Made by a program: the position numbers and the translations under genes | Part shown: in pieces, positions 49,703 through 57,114 of the stretch | Layout: every line of letters begins with the position of its first letter | Numbering within the stretch: position 1 is the stretch's first letter | Source: Candidatus Woykebacteria bacterium RBG_13_40_15 | Lineage (GTDB): Bacteria; Patescibacteria; Microgenomatia; Woykebacterales; RBG-16-39-9b | Assembly (NCBI GenBank): GCA_001816655.1 | Contig: MHCP01000015.1 | Span: 98,842 to 162,841 of the forward strand | DNA: 64,000 nt | Reading direction: 5' to 3' | The notes under the pieces: model-generated | Databases searched by the model: none | Seen by the model: only the letters and a program-made list of their open reading frames with translations | What the model was told of the DNA's origin: nothing

Positions 49703-50126
49703 ACTGCCAAAAATCAAACAGAGAGCAAAAAAAAGACTCGGTAGAGGTGAATCTTCTGGAAAAGGCAAAACCAGTGGTCGTGGAGCAAAAGGGCAGAAAA
49801 AACGGGAGAATGTAAAAGTAGGTTTTGAGGGAGGCCAGCTGCCCCTACAAAAAAGACTCCCGCAAAAAAGAGGCGTAGGTAATAGAATAAAATTTCCAGT
49901 AATTGCGATTACTACAGCACAATTGAATAAACTGTTAGCAAAATCTATTGTGGACGAAAAAACCTTGAGGAAAGAAGGCCTCATTCCAAAAAGCCGTCGG
50001 AAAATAAAAATTATTGCAGGAGGTAAATTAGAAAAAGTCTTGAAGGTTACACTACCAACGACCAAATCAGCCAAAAATATTATTGAAAAGGCTGGAGGCA
50101 CAACTACTTATGAGAGTTCTGATTAA
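49689..50126 (+). CDS. rplO: Ribosomal protein L15
   Basis: The 145-residue L15, a late-assembly 50S protein. LGRGESSGKGKTSGRGAKGQ and FEGGQLPLQKRLPQKRG are characteristic. It directly follows rpsE, so the usual rpmD between them is missing, and it overlaps secY by 17 bases. Confidence 0.96.
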   Translation: MDLNKLPKIKQRAKKRLGRGESSGKGKTSGRGAKGQKKRENVKVGFEGGQLPLQKRLPQKRGVGNRIKFPVIAITTAQLNKLLAKSIVDEKTLRKEGLIPKSRRKIKIIAGGKLEKVLKVTLPTTKSAKNIIEKAGGTTTYESSD

Positions 50127-51387
50127 TATTTGGAACGCACCGGATCTGCGAAAAAAAATTCTTTTCACGGTTTTCATCATTATCGTCTTTAGATTAATTA
50201 CGTACATCCCACTTCCAGGTGTGGATGTACTAGCTCTAAGGAGCCTTTTTTCAGGCAGTCAAATCTTTCAATTATTGGATCTTTTTTCCGGCGGTACCCT
50301 TTTTAATTTTTCAATAGTTACTTTAGGGTTAAATCCCTACATAAACGCCTCGATTATCTTTTCGTTATTGACGAATGTTGTACCAAAACTTGAAGAACTA
50401 CAAAAAGAGGGGGAATACGGGCGAGCAAAAATAAATCAATATACTAGATATTTAACGGTACCGTTGGCTTTTACTCAATCTTGGGGTGTTTTGATTTTCT
50501 TTCAACGTAGCGGAACAGGACTTTTAACCCACTTATCACCCCTAGAACTCGCCACTATAATAATCGCTATGACTTGTGGGTCAGTCGTTTTAATGTGGTT
50601 TGGGGAGTTAATTACAGAATATGGGATTGGTAATGGAATCTCCATTTTGATTTTCGCAGGAATATTGGCTAGACTTCCGGTTTCGCTAGTGCGCACCACA
50701 ACTATATTCACTGCGGAAAATGCACTTAATATTTTGCTTATTTTGGTATTAGCGTTGGTGGTAATTGGAGCGATTGTAGTGATAAATGAAGCCCACCGTC
50801 GAGTTCTAGTACAGTACGCAAGAAGGGTGAGGGGAGATCGGTCTTATGGCGGAGGTTCTACTCACCTACCGATCCGTATTAACCAAGCAGGCGTTATTCC
50901 AATCATATTTGCAATTTCGATTATTTTATTTCCTGGGATGTTAGCTACATTTTTTGCAACCTCTGCAAACCCAGCAGTTGCTAACGCTGCCAAGGCGGTA
51001 AGCGATTTTTTCAATAATACTACATACTACTCTATTATTTATTTCTTCCTCGTTTTGATTTTTACGTATTTTTACACCGCTATTACTTTCCAACCAACTA
51101 AAATTGCAGATGATCTGCGAAAATACGGGGGTTTCATTCCAGGTATCCGGCCGGGCCATGCAACAAGTGATTATCTGTCGTATATTATCAATAGAATTAC
51201 TCTTATTGGTGGGATTTTCTTAGGAGTTGTTGCGGTTCTACCCTTTGTAGTTACAGGTGTAACGAATGTTTCCACATTGGCAATTGGTGGTACGGGTTTA
51301 TTAATTGTTGTTTCAGTTGTTTTAGAGACCGCTAAACAGTTGGAAAGTCAACTCGTAATGAGAAGCTACGAAGGATTTTTACATTAA
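50110..51387 (+). CDS. secY: Protein translocase subunit SecY
   Basis: The channel subunit of the Sec translocon. ATG 50110 (MRVLINIWNAPDLRKKI) is the normal SecY start; an earlier in-frame start at 50083 would lengthen the overlap with rplO. About 425 residues and ten membrane segments. Landmarks: ITYIPLPGVD, LGLNPYINASIIFSLL (plug region), RRVLVQYARRV, and LRKYGGFIPGIRPG on the cytoplasmic loop. Confidence 0.97.
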   Translation: MRVLINIWNAPDLRKKILFTVFIIIVFRLITYIPLPGVDVLALRSLFSGSQIFQLLDLFSGGTLFNFSIVTLGLNPYINASIIFSLLTNVVPKLEELQKEGEYGRAKINQYTRYLTVPLAFTQSWGVLIFFQRSGTGLLTHLSPLELATIIIAMTCGSVVLMWFGELITEYGIGNGISILIFAGILARLPVSLVRTTTIFTAENALNILLILVLALVVIGAIVVINEAHRRVLVQYARRVRGDRSYGGGSTHLPIRINQAGVIPIIFAISIILFPGMLATFFATSANPAVANAAKAVSDFFNNTTYYSIIYFFLVLIFTYFYTAITFQPTKIADDLRKYGGFIPGIRPGHATSDYLSYIINRITLIGGIFLGVVAVLPFVVTGVTNVSTLAIGGTGLLIVVSVVLETAKQLESQLVMRSYEGFLH

Positions 51388-51391
51388 AACT

Positions 51392-51925
51392 ATGAATATA
51401 ATTGTATTTGGAGCCCAAGGAACAGGAAAAAGCACCTACGCGAGGTATATAGCGGAGAAGCTATGTGTACCATATGTGTATTCCGGTGATTTGTTTCGCC
51501 AAATGAGCAGTGGGAATACTCCCCTTGGGAAAAAAATTAGAGATTATGTTTCACAGGGTCTTTTGGTGCCGGATGAGATTGTAATTTCAGCGGTTATAGA
51601 TTGCTTAAAAAAAAGTGATTTATCAAATGGAATTGTTTTCGATGGGTTTCCTAGAAATCTAAAGCAGGCGAAAGCTTTGCCTACCGATATTGATTTAGTC
51701 ATTCATATAACGCTTCCAGAAAAAATAATTTTAGAGAGGTTGTTGAAGAGAGGCAGGTCTGATGACACCATCGAGACAATAAGAAAGAGGCTGGAGATTT
51801 ATTCAAATGAAACAGCGCCTCTACTAAAGTTTTACCAAGAGAACGGAGTAAAGATAATTGAGATTGATAATACTCCTCCAATTGGAGTTGTAAAAAGACA
51901 AATAGATGATCTACTTAAAAAATAG
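51392..51925 (+). CDS. adk: Adenylate kinase, short form
   Basis: Interconverts ATP + AMP and two ADP. The P-loop is GAQGTGKSTYA; FDGFPRNLKQA and RLLKRGRSDDTIETIRKRL are the AMP-binding and LID-anchor motifs. At 177 residues it lacks the long LID domain and its zinc cysteines. Position secY-adk-map is the classical one. Confidence 0.95.
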   Translation: MNIIVFGAQGTGKSTYARYIAEKLCVPYVYSGDLFRQMSSGNTPLGKKIRDYVSQGLLVPDEIVISAVIDCLKKSDLSNGIVFDGFPRNLKQAKALPTDIDLVIHITLPEKIILERLLKRGRSDDTIETIRKRLEIYSNETAPLLKFYQENGVKIIEIDNTPPIGVVKRQIDDLLKK

Positions 51926-52658
51926 AAAAGAGTTGGAAATAATGAAGAAAGCTGGGCAGATTGCGAAATTTGCTATGGATGAGGTATCAAAGAATATTAT
52001 TCCTGGAGAGAAAACAGCATCTCTGGATAGAATAGCCGAAAGATTAATAGAAAGTTATGGAGCAGAGAGCTCTTTTAAAAAAGTCGAAAATTATAATTAT
52101 ACGACTTGTATAACACCAAACGAATTAATCGTTCACGGTGTACCGGGAGATTATATTTTGAAAGAAGGCAATATTTTAGGGGTAGATCTTGGAGCTTACT
52201 ACAACGGTTTTCACTCTGATATGTCCACCACATTTCCCGTAGGTAAAATAGCTAAGGAAACCGAGAGATTTTTGATGGTAGGTAGGAAGGCATTAAAAAG
52301 GGCGATAAAAAAAGTCAAGGTGGGAAATTCCATAGGGGACATTAGCGAAACCATCCAAAACGAAGTTGAAAGCGCTGGTTATTTTATCGTTAGGGAATTT
52401 TCTGGTCATGGTATAGGGAAGGATTTACACGAAGACCCTCTTATCCCAGGTTTTGGGAAATCAGGGACTGGTGAAAAGATCCAAGAGGGAATGGTTTTTG
52501 CTATTGAGGTAATTTATAGCCAAAGAAGATCGACAATAAAATTACTTCCTGATGGGTGGTCGGTATCTACTTCCGATAGTTCTTTGGCAGGTCTATTCGA
52601 ACACACAGTAGCGGCGACCAAAAAAGGACCCTTGGTGTTGACGGAGAGGTTAAATTAA
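51906..52658 (+). CDS. map: Methionine aminopeptidase, type I
   Basis: Removes initiator methionine. The 250-residue protein has the metal ligands in GVDLGAYYNGFHSDMS (two Asp), FSGHGIGKDLHEDP (His), a Glu in VFAIEVIYS and a Glu in FEHTVAAT. It overlaps adk by 20 bases. Confidence 0.96.
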   Translation: MIYLKNRKELEIMKKAGQIAKFAMDEVSKNIIPGEKTASLDRIAERLIESYGAESSFKKVENYNYTTCITPNELIVHGVPGDYILKEGNILGVDLGAYYNGFHSDMSTTFPVGKIAKETERFLMVGRKALKRAIKKVKVGNSIGDISETIQNEVESAGYFIVREFSGHGIGKDLHEDPLIPGFGKSGTGEKIQEGMVFAIEVIYSQRRSTIKLLPDGWSVSTSDSSLAGLFEHTVAATKKGPLVLTERLN

Positions 52659-52697
52659 TGATAAAATCCGTTGGGCGCAAAAGGCGCTAGTTTTGTT

Positions 52698-52937
52698 ATG
52701 GAAAAAGATATTTTTTTGATATCTGGCAAAGTGCTGGAAAGCTTACCTAATACGATGTTCAAGGTCGAAATAGACGGAGGTGAGCTACCCAAATTAAAAG
52801 GCACGACAATCCTTTGCCACATAGCAGGGAAAATGAGAATGCATTATATTAAAATTTTGCCGGGGGATAAAGTAAGAATTCAAGTATCACCTTATGATTT
52901 AAGTAAGGGTAGGATAATTTATAGAGATAATAATTAA
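52698..52937 (+). CDS. infA: Translation initiation factor IF-1
   Basis: IF1 blocks the A site during initiation. ATG 52698 (MEKDIFLISGKVLESLPNTM) is preferred; the frame continues upstream to 52671 without a ribosome site. OB-fold signature FKVEIDGGELPKLKGTTILCHIAGKMR and GDKVRIQVSPYDLSKGRIIYR. 79 residues, a little longer than usual. Confidence 0.94.
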   Translation: MEKDIFLISGKVLESLPNTMFKVEIDGGELPKLKGTTILCHIAGKMRMHYIKILPGDKVRIQVSPYDLSKGRIIYRDNN

Positions 52938-52941
52938 ATTT

Positions 52942-53055
52942 ATGAAAGTACAAGCTTCAATCAAAAAAAGGTGCTCAAAATGTCAAATTGTAAAGCGTAG
53001 GCGGTGCCTTTATGTGATTTGTGAGAACCCAAGGCACAAACAGAGGCAAGGTTAA
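52942..53055 (+). CDS. rpmJ: Ribosomal protein L36
   Basis: A 37-residue gene too short for most gene callers. It encodes MKVQASIKKRCSKCQIVKRR, continuing CLYVICENPRHKQRQG. The C-C-C-H zinc set (C11, C14, C27, H32) marks the zinc-binding form. Position infA-rpmJ-rpsM is the classical one. Confidence 0.95.
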   Translation: MKVQASIKKRCSKCQIVKRRRCLYVICENPRHKQRQG

Positions 53056-53058
53056 TTC

Positions 53059-53475
53059 ATGGCAAGAATTTCTGGTGTAGAGCTACCGAGCAATCAAAAA
53101 GTATTATACGCACTTCCTGTAATTTATGGGGTGGGGTTTACTTTGGCAAAGAAAATAATTGAAGCTGCCAAAATACCAATTGATAAAAAAACAAATGATT
53201 TAAAGGAAGAAGAGGTATTAAGATTGCAAAAAGAAGTCGAGAAATATCCAGTTGAAGGGGAATTAAGACGGCTCGTTAGCCAAAATATAAGAAGATTAGA
53301 GGATATAAGTTCATATAGAGGTTTGAGGCATAGAAGGGGACTTCCTGTGAGAGGGCAGCGGACTAGGAGTAATGCCAGGACAAAAAGAGGAAATAGGCAA
53401 ACGGTTGGTGCGATAAAGAAGGATATGAAAGCAGTAGCAGCAAAATCAGAAAGTAACGAGAAAGGAGCTAGCTAA
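53059..53475 (+). CDS. rpsM: Ribosomal protein S13
   Basis: The 138-residue S13 in the 30S head contacts the P-site tRNA and bridges B1. ARISGVELPSNQKVLYALPVIYGVG and YRGLRHRRGLPVRGQRTRSNARTKRG are diagnostic. A lysine-rich end follows. Confidence 0.97.
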   Translation: MARISGVELPSNQKVLYALPVIYGVGFTLAKKIIEAAKIPIDKKTNDLKEEEVLRLQKEVEKYPVEGELRRLVSQNIRRLEDISSYRGLRHRRGLPVRGQRTRSNARTKRGNRQTVGAIKKDMKAVAAKSESNEKGAS

Positions 53476-53483
53476 TTTAAACC

Positions 53484-53861
53484 ATGGCTAAAAGTCTGAA
53501 AAAAGCAAGTAAAGATCTATCTTTAGCGAAAATATTTATAAATGCGACTTTTAATAACACAATGGTTACTGTAACCGATGCAAAAGGTAATACTATTGCT
53601 TGGGGTAGTGGAGGAACAATGGGGTTTAAAGGAGCTCGTAAATCTACACCTTACGCTGCGACAACTGCAGTTGAAGCTATTGCCAAAAAAGCCTTGGCTG
53701 CTGGTGTTCGTGATGCCGAAGTTTATATAAAAGGCCCTGGATCGGGTAGAGAGGCCGCCGTAAGAGCCTTACGAAACAGCGGCTTTAATATAAGAGTAAT
53801 CGCAGACATCACACCCATCCCTCATAATGGACCAAGAGCGAGAAAGCGAAGGCGCGTTTAA
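53484..53861 (+). CDS. rpsK: Ribosomal protein S11
   Basis: The 125-residue S11 on the 30S platform. IFINATFNNTMVTVTDAKGN, TPYAATTAVEAIAKKALAAG and VIADITPIPHNGPRARKRRRV are clear. Standard length. Confidence 0.97.
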   Translation: MAKSLKKASKDLSLAKIFINATFNNTMVTVTDAKGNTIAWGSGGTMGFKGARKSTPYAATTAVEAIAKKALAAGVRDAEVYIKGPGSGREAAVRALRNSGFNIRVIADITPIPHNGPRARKRRRV

Positions 53862-53864
53862 AAT

Positions 53865-54491
53865 ATGGCTAGGTATTTAGGACCAAAATTTAGGTTAGAT
53901 AGGCGAGAAGGAACGAACCTTTTTCTAAAGGGAAAGAGGAGCACTTCTCCAAAGCATCCAATTGAAAAAAAAGGCGCAGTACCTCCTGGTCAACACGGGA
54001 CATCTAAGTTAAGAAGAAAAGTTTCAGATTTTGGGCTGCAACTTCGGGAAAAACAAAAAGTTAAAAGGATATATGGATTACTTGAGCGCCAGTTTAAACG
54101 TTGTTTTACCGAAGCATCGAAAGAGGTTGGCAATACTGGAGAGGCACTTTTTAGGTTGCTAGAAACAAGGCTTGATAATGTAGTATACAGACTCGCGTTT
54201 GCCCCCTCTAGGGCAGCGGCTCGTCAGCTTGTTACCCATGGTCATGTGTTAGTAAACGGTAAGAAAACTAGTATACCATCTTACAATTTGAAAGTTGGGG
54301 ATGTAATTGCCCTTTCGGAGAAAGGGCAAGGATTGCCAGGTACGAAAGAAAGCCTGGAACTTAGAGGCGACCAGCTCCCATCTTGGTTGAGTAGGCAGGC
54401 TTTAGTTGGTAAGATTAAGTCCATACCAAGCAGCGAAGATTTAGATACAACTATCGATAAACAGCTAATTATTGAATGGTACTCTCGTTAA
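53865..54491 (+). CDS. rpsD: Ribosomal protein S4
   Basis: The 208-residue S4 starts 30S assembly and in E. coli represses the alpha operon. ARYLGPKFRLDRREGTNLFL, LLETRLDNVVYRLAFAPSRAAARQL and the S4-domain VTHGHVLVNGKKTSIPSYNLK. The N-terminal zinc cysteines are absent. A repeat-rich gap of 149 bases follows before rpoA. Confidence 0.97.
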   Translation: MARYLGPKFRLDRREGTNLFLKGKRSTSPKHPIEKKGAVPPGQHGTSKLRRKVSDFGLQLREKQKVKRIYGLLERQFKRCFTEASKEVGNTGEALFRLLETRLDNVVYRLAFAPSRAAARQLVTHGHVLVNGKKTSIPSYNLKVGDVIALSEKGQGLPGTKESLELRGDQLPSWLSRQALVGKIKSIPSSEDLDTTIDKQLIIEWYSR

Positions 54492-54493
54492 AG

Positions 54494-54534
54494 TTATATC
54501 TCGCTAAGAGATATATACGCGAGATTTAATCTTG
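54494..54534 (+). repeat. Hairpin repeat copy A, rpsD-rpoA gap
   Basis: ATCTCGC (54498-54504) pairs with GCGAGAT (54519-54525), followed by TTAATCTTGCG, matching the copy at 37131 in stem and tail. Confidence 0.7.
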
Positions 54535-54553
54535 CGTAGGAGTGTTGCGACGC

Positions 54554-54571
54554 AGAAAGCTTTAGCTTTCT
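54554..54571 (+). other. Hairpin between the two repeat copies
   Basis: AGAAAGC (54554-54560), loop TTTA, GCTTTCT (54565-54571): a perfect seven-pair stem. It could be a processing stem or a weak terminator ahead of rpoA. Confidence 0.5.
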
Positions 54572-54572
54572 C

Positions 54573-54618
54573 TTATATCTTGCAGAGAAACAAGCGCAAG
54601 ATGTAATCTTGTGATTAT
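54573..54618 (+). repeat. Hairpin repeat copy B, rpsD-rpoA gap
   Basis: ATCTTGC (54577-54583) pairs with GCAAGAT (54596-54602), then the tail GTAATCTTGTGATTAT. Compared with copies at 37131 and 54494 both stem arms have changed together (C-G to T-A), keeping the pairing. Confidence 0.75.
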
Positions 54619-54640
54619 TAAAAACTTTTAAGGAGGTTTT

Positions 54641-55540
54641 ATGATAGATTTAGTAAAAGTTAGTCAGTCTGGAGACTCCAGGCAATCATCAATAGTAGTT
54701 GAACCACTTCCTCAAGGGTTTGGTTTAACCTTGGGGAATTCTCTGCGAAGAGTTTTACTCTCTTCTTTGACGGGGGCTGCAATCACCCAAGCGAAAATTG
54801 ACGGTGTGCAGCATGAATACAGCACTATAAAAGGAGTAAAGGAAGATGTTGTGGAACTTCTATTGAACCTAAAAAAGATTAGGTTGACTATTGAGGGAGA
54901 AAAGAGTGCAAAACTAGAACTTGACGCAAAAGGGCTGGGAGAAGTTAAAGCAAAAGACATTAAGTTACCCGCGGGTGTTCAAATAGCAAACCCCGATCTA
55001 CACATAGCCTCTTTAGCGGAAAAGTCTAAGTTGTCTATAGAAATGACTGCAGAAAAAGGACAAGGCTTTTTGCCGGTTGAATCTCGCAGGTCTTTAGGGA
55101 TTGGAAGAATTCCACTTGATGCGACTTTTTCTCCTATTGTAAAAGTAAATTATAAAGTTGAGCCGATTCGTGTTGGGCAAATGACCAATTTTGATAAGTT
55201 GACACTCTTTGTTACTACCGACGGTACGATTACACCAGCAGAAGCGGTAAAAAACGCCTCAAAAATATTGCAGGATTACTTCGCGATTTTGGTTGAGCAA
55301 AGAAAGCAACCAATACGAGTTCAAGAGCCACCGGTAAGTGCTGCAAAAATCAGTAAGAACGCTTCCGTAGAAGAACTAGAGCTTTCTACTAGGGTCACTA
55401 ATGCATTGAAGAACGCAAATATTGATACGGTTGAGAAATTGATTGAAACCCCGAAGGAAGAACTTGTCAAGTTAAAGAATATGGGTGCAAAGTCTATTAG
55501 TGATATTGAGGAAAAATTGAAGGAAAAAGGGCTAATTTAA
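54641..55540 (+). CDS. rpoA: RNA polymerase alpha subunit
   Basis: A 299-residue alpha subunit. N-terminal assembly domain FVVEPLPQGFGLTLGNSLRR-type (here IVVEPLPQGFGLTLGNSLRR, VLLSSLTGAAITQAKIDGV), then GRIPLDATFSPIVKVNYKVE. The C-terminal domain has VEELELSTRVTNALKNANI and IETPKEELVKLKNMGAKSISDI. A strong AAGGAGG site precedes ATG 54641. The gap upstream probably changes its expression relative to rpsD. Confidence 0.97.
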   Translation: MIDLVKVSQSGDSRQSSIVVEPLPQGFGLTLGNSLRRVLLSSLTGAAITQAKIDGVQHEYSTIKGVKEDVVELLLNLKKIRLTIEGEKSAKLELDAKGLGEVKAKDIKLPAGVQIANPDLHIASLAEKSKLSIEMTAEKGQGFLPVESRRSLGIGRIPLDATFSPIVKVNYKVEPIRVGQMTNFDKLTLFVTTDGTITPAEAVKNASKILQDYFAILVEQRKQPIRVQEPPVSAAKISKNASVEELELSTRVTNALKNANIDTVEKLIETPKEELVKLKNMGAKSISDIEEKLKEKGLI

Positions 55541-55544
55541 GTTT

Positions 55545-56042
55545 ATGATTCATAGAGTATCCAAAAGAAAATTTTCGCGTGATACAAATGCCAGAAAAGC
55601 GTTGCTAAAAAATCTAGCCAACGAACTTATTCTACACGAGCGTATTACTACCACGCAGGCCCGTGCTAAGAGCCTGCGACCATTTTTAGAAAAGCTGGTA
55701 ACAAAATCTAAAAATAATACGCTATCAACTCGTAGATTATTGATATCTAGATTGGGTTTGCAAAATGCTGTCGGCAAACTGCTAGATGTGATAGGGCCAA
55801 TTTTTAAAGAACGTCCTGGGGGTTACACAAGAATAATCAAACTTCCATCACGAACCGGGGATAATGCAGAAATGGCAGTTATTGAGTTTGTGGAAAATGT
55901 TTCGGAAATTGCGGCAAAAAAGAAACTTGAAAAGCCAACAAAAGAAGAGAAGACAAAAATAGAAGTTAAGGAAAAACCAAAAACCAAAAAGATAGTTCAA
56001 AAAAAGAAAGAAGTTAAACCAAAAGAAAAAACTAAAAAATAA
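55545..56042 (+). CDS. rplQ: Ribosomal protein L17 with basic tail
   Basis: L17 core, about 1-115: KRKFSRDTNARKALLKNLAN, then ITTTQARAKSLRPFLEKLVT and GGYTRIIKLPSRTGDNAEMAVIE. The remaining ~45 residues are a lysine-rich tail, so 165 in all. Follows rpoA directly. Confidence 0.96.
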   Translation: MIHRVSKRKFSRDTNARKALLKNLANELILHERITTTQARAKSLRPFLEKLVTKSKNNTLSTRRLLISRLGLQNAVGKLLDVIGPIFKERPGGYTRIIKLPSRTGDNAEMAVIEFVENVSEIAAKKKLEKPTKEEKTKIEVKEKPKTKKIVQKKKEVKPKEKTKK

Positions 56043-56044
56043 TT

Positions 56045-56497
56045 ATGGAGAAGAAAATTGCAAGTACAACCAGACAAAGAACGCCAAAAAAATTAGAACC
56101 AGAAAGAAATTGGTTTTTATTCGATGCGGAGGACGAGATACTTGGTCGTCTAGCAGCAAAAATAGCACCAATTTTAATGGGAAAAAATAAAGTCTCTTGG
56201 CTGCCTTATTTGGATAAAGGCGACTTCGTTGTGGTAGTTAACGCCTCGAAAGTAGCAATCAGCGGCAATAAAGAAGAAGATAAAAAATACTACCGATACT
56301 CTGGTTATCCAGGAGGGTTAAAAACTGAAAACCTAAAAGTTAAGAGAGCTACTAAACCACAAGATATCATTTATCATGCAGTAGCCGGAATGTTGCCAAA
56401 AACTAAATTAGGTAGACAAATGATTAAAAAACTTTTTGTTTACCCTTGCGATAAACATCCACACGAGGCTCAAAAACCAGTGAAGATGGGAGGTTAA
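56045..56497 (+). CDS. rplM: Ribosomal protein L13
   Basis: The 150-residue L13, an early assembly protein of the 50S. RNWFLFDAEDEILGRLAAKIAPIL, GDFVVVVNASKVAISGNK and HAVAGMLPKTKLGRQMIKKL are diagnostic. It pairs with rpsI as usual. Confidence 0.96.
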   Translation: MEKKIASTTRQRTPKKLEPERNWFLFDAEDEILGRLAAKIAPILMGKNKVSWLPYLDKGDFVVVVNASKVAISGNKEEDKKYYRYSGYPGGLKTENLKVKRATKPQDIIYHAVAGMLPKTKLGRQMIKKLFVYPCDKHPHEAQKPVKMGG

Positions 56498-56498
56498 A

Positions 56499-56963
56499 AT
56501 GCCAAGAAAAAAGAAAGAAGAAATTAAAACCAGCGAAAAAGAAGTAAAAGAAAAAAAAGCAAAGAAAGTGCCCGTTGAAACTCTAATGGGTACAGGAAGA
56601 AGAAAAACATCAATTGCCACAGCTTGGTTAAAGCGAGAAAAAGGAGTCTTTACCGTAAACGAAAAACCGATGGAAGAATATTTCCCTGGTGAGGCAGCAA
56701 AGAAAATTTATGAAGAGCCCTTGAGGGTGGTAAACCGAGTCGGCCAAATATCAGGGACAATCAAAGTTTCCGGTGGTGGTACTGCTTCTCAGTTGGGTGC
56801 AGTGGTTCATGCCCTTTCTCATGCATTAGCGAAGGCAGACCAATCATATAGAGAGATTCTTTCAAAAAAGAAATTTCTGACTCGTGATTCTCGGATGAAA
56901 GAGCGTCGTAAATATGGACACGCAGGAAAAGCCCGTAAGAAAAAGCAAAGCCCGAAGCGATAA
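56499..56963 (+). CDS. rpsI: Ribosomal protein S9
   Basis: S9 contacts the P-site tRNA with its C-terminal tail. A lysine-rich N-terminal extension of about 25 residues precedes GTGRRKTSIATAWLKREKG; the end is DSRMKERRKYGHAGKARKKKQSPKR. The last residues, SPKR instead of SKR-type FSKR, are slightly unusual. A second copy of the QSPKR-stop end lies 19 bases after this stop. Confidence 0.96.
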   Translation: MPRKKKEEIKTSEKEVKEKKAKKVPVETLMGTGRRKTSIATAWLKREKGVFTVNEKPMEEYFPGEAAKKIYEEPLRVVNRVGQISGTIKVSGGGTASQLGAVVHALSHALAKADQSYREILSKKKFLTRDSRMKERRKYGHAGKARKKKQSPKR

Positions 56964-56982
56964 TCCTAAGATTTTCGAAGGA

Positions 56983-57000
56983 CAGAGTCCGAAACGATAA
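56983..57000 (+). pseudogene. Displaced 3' end of rpsI
   Basis: CAG AGT CCG AAA CGA TAA encodes QSPKR-stop, identical in protein to the rpsI end (CAA AGC CCG AAG CGA TAA) but with three synonymous changes. It lies beside the terminator of the GC-rich gene at 57115. Confidence 0.65.
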
Positions 57001-57008
57001 ATAGAGGA

Positions 57009-57042
57009 GTCGAGGCCAACCAGTAAACCAGCTGACCTCGAC
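57009..57042 (-). terminator. Terminator of the 3D-domain gene
   Basis: GTCGAGG (57009-57015) and CCTCGAC (57036-57042) form the stem, extended by CA/TG. On the minus strand it is followed by TCCTCTATTTAT, about 70 bases past the stop codon. Confidence 0.65.
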
Positions 57043-57114
57043 CCAAAGGTTCCAATCAGGAAAAGACCACCCCTAGACCGCCAAGGATTTCCCTATATGC
57101 TGCAGGGAGACAGC

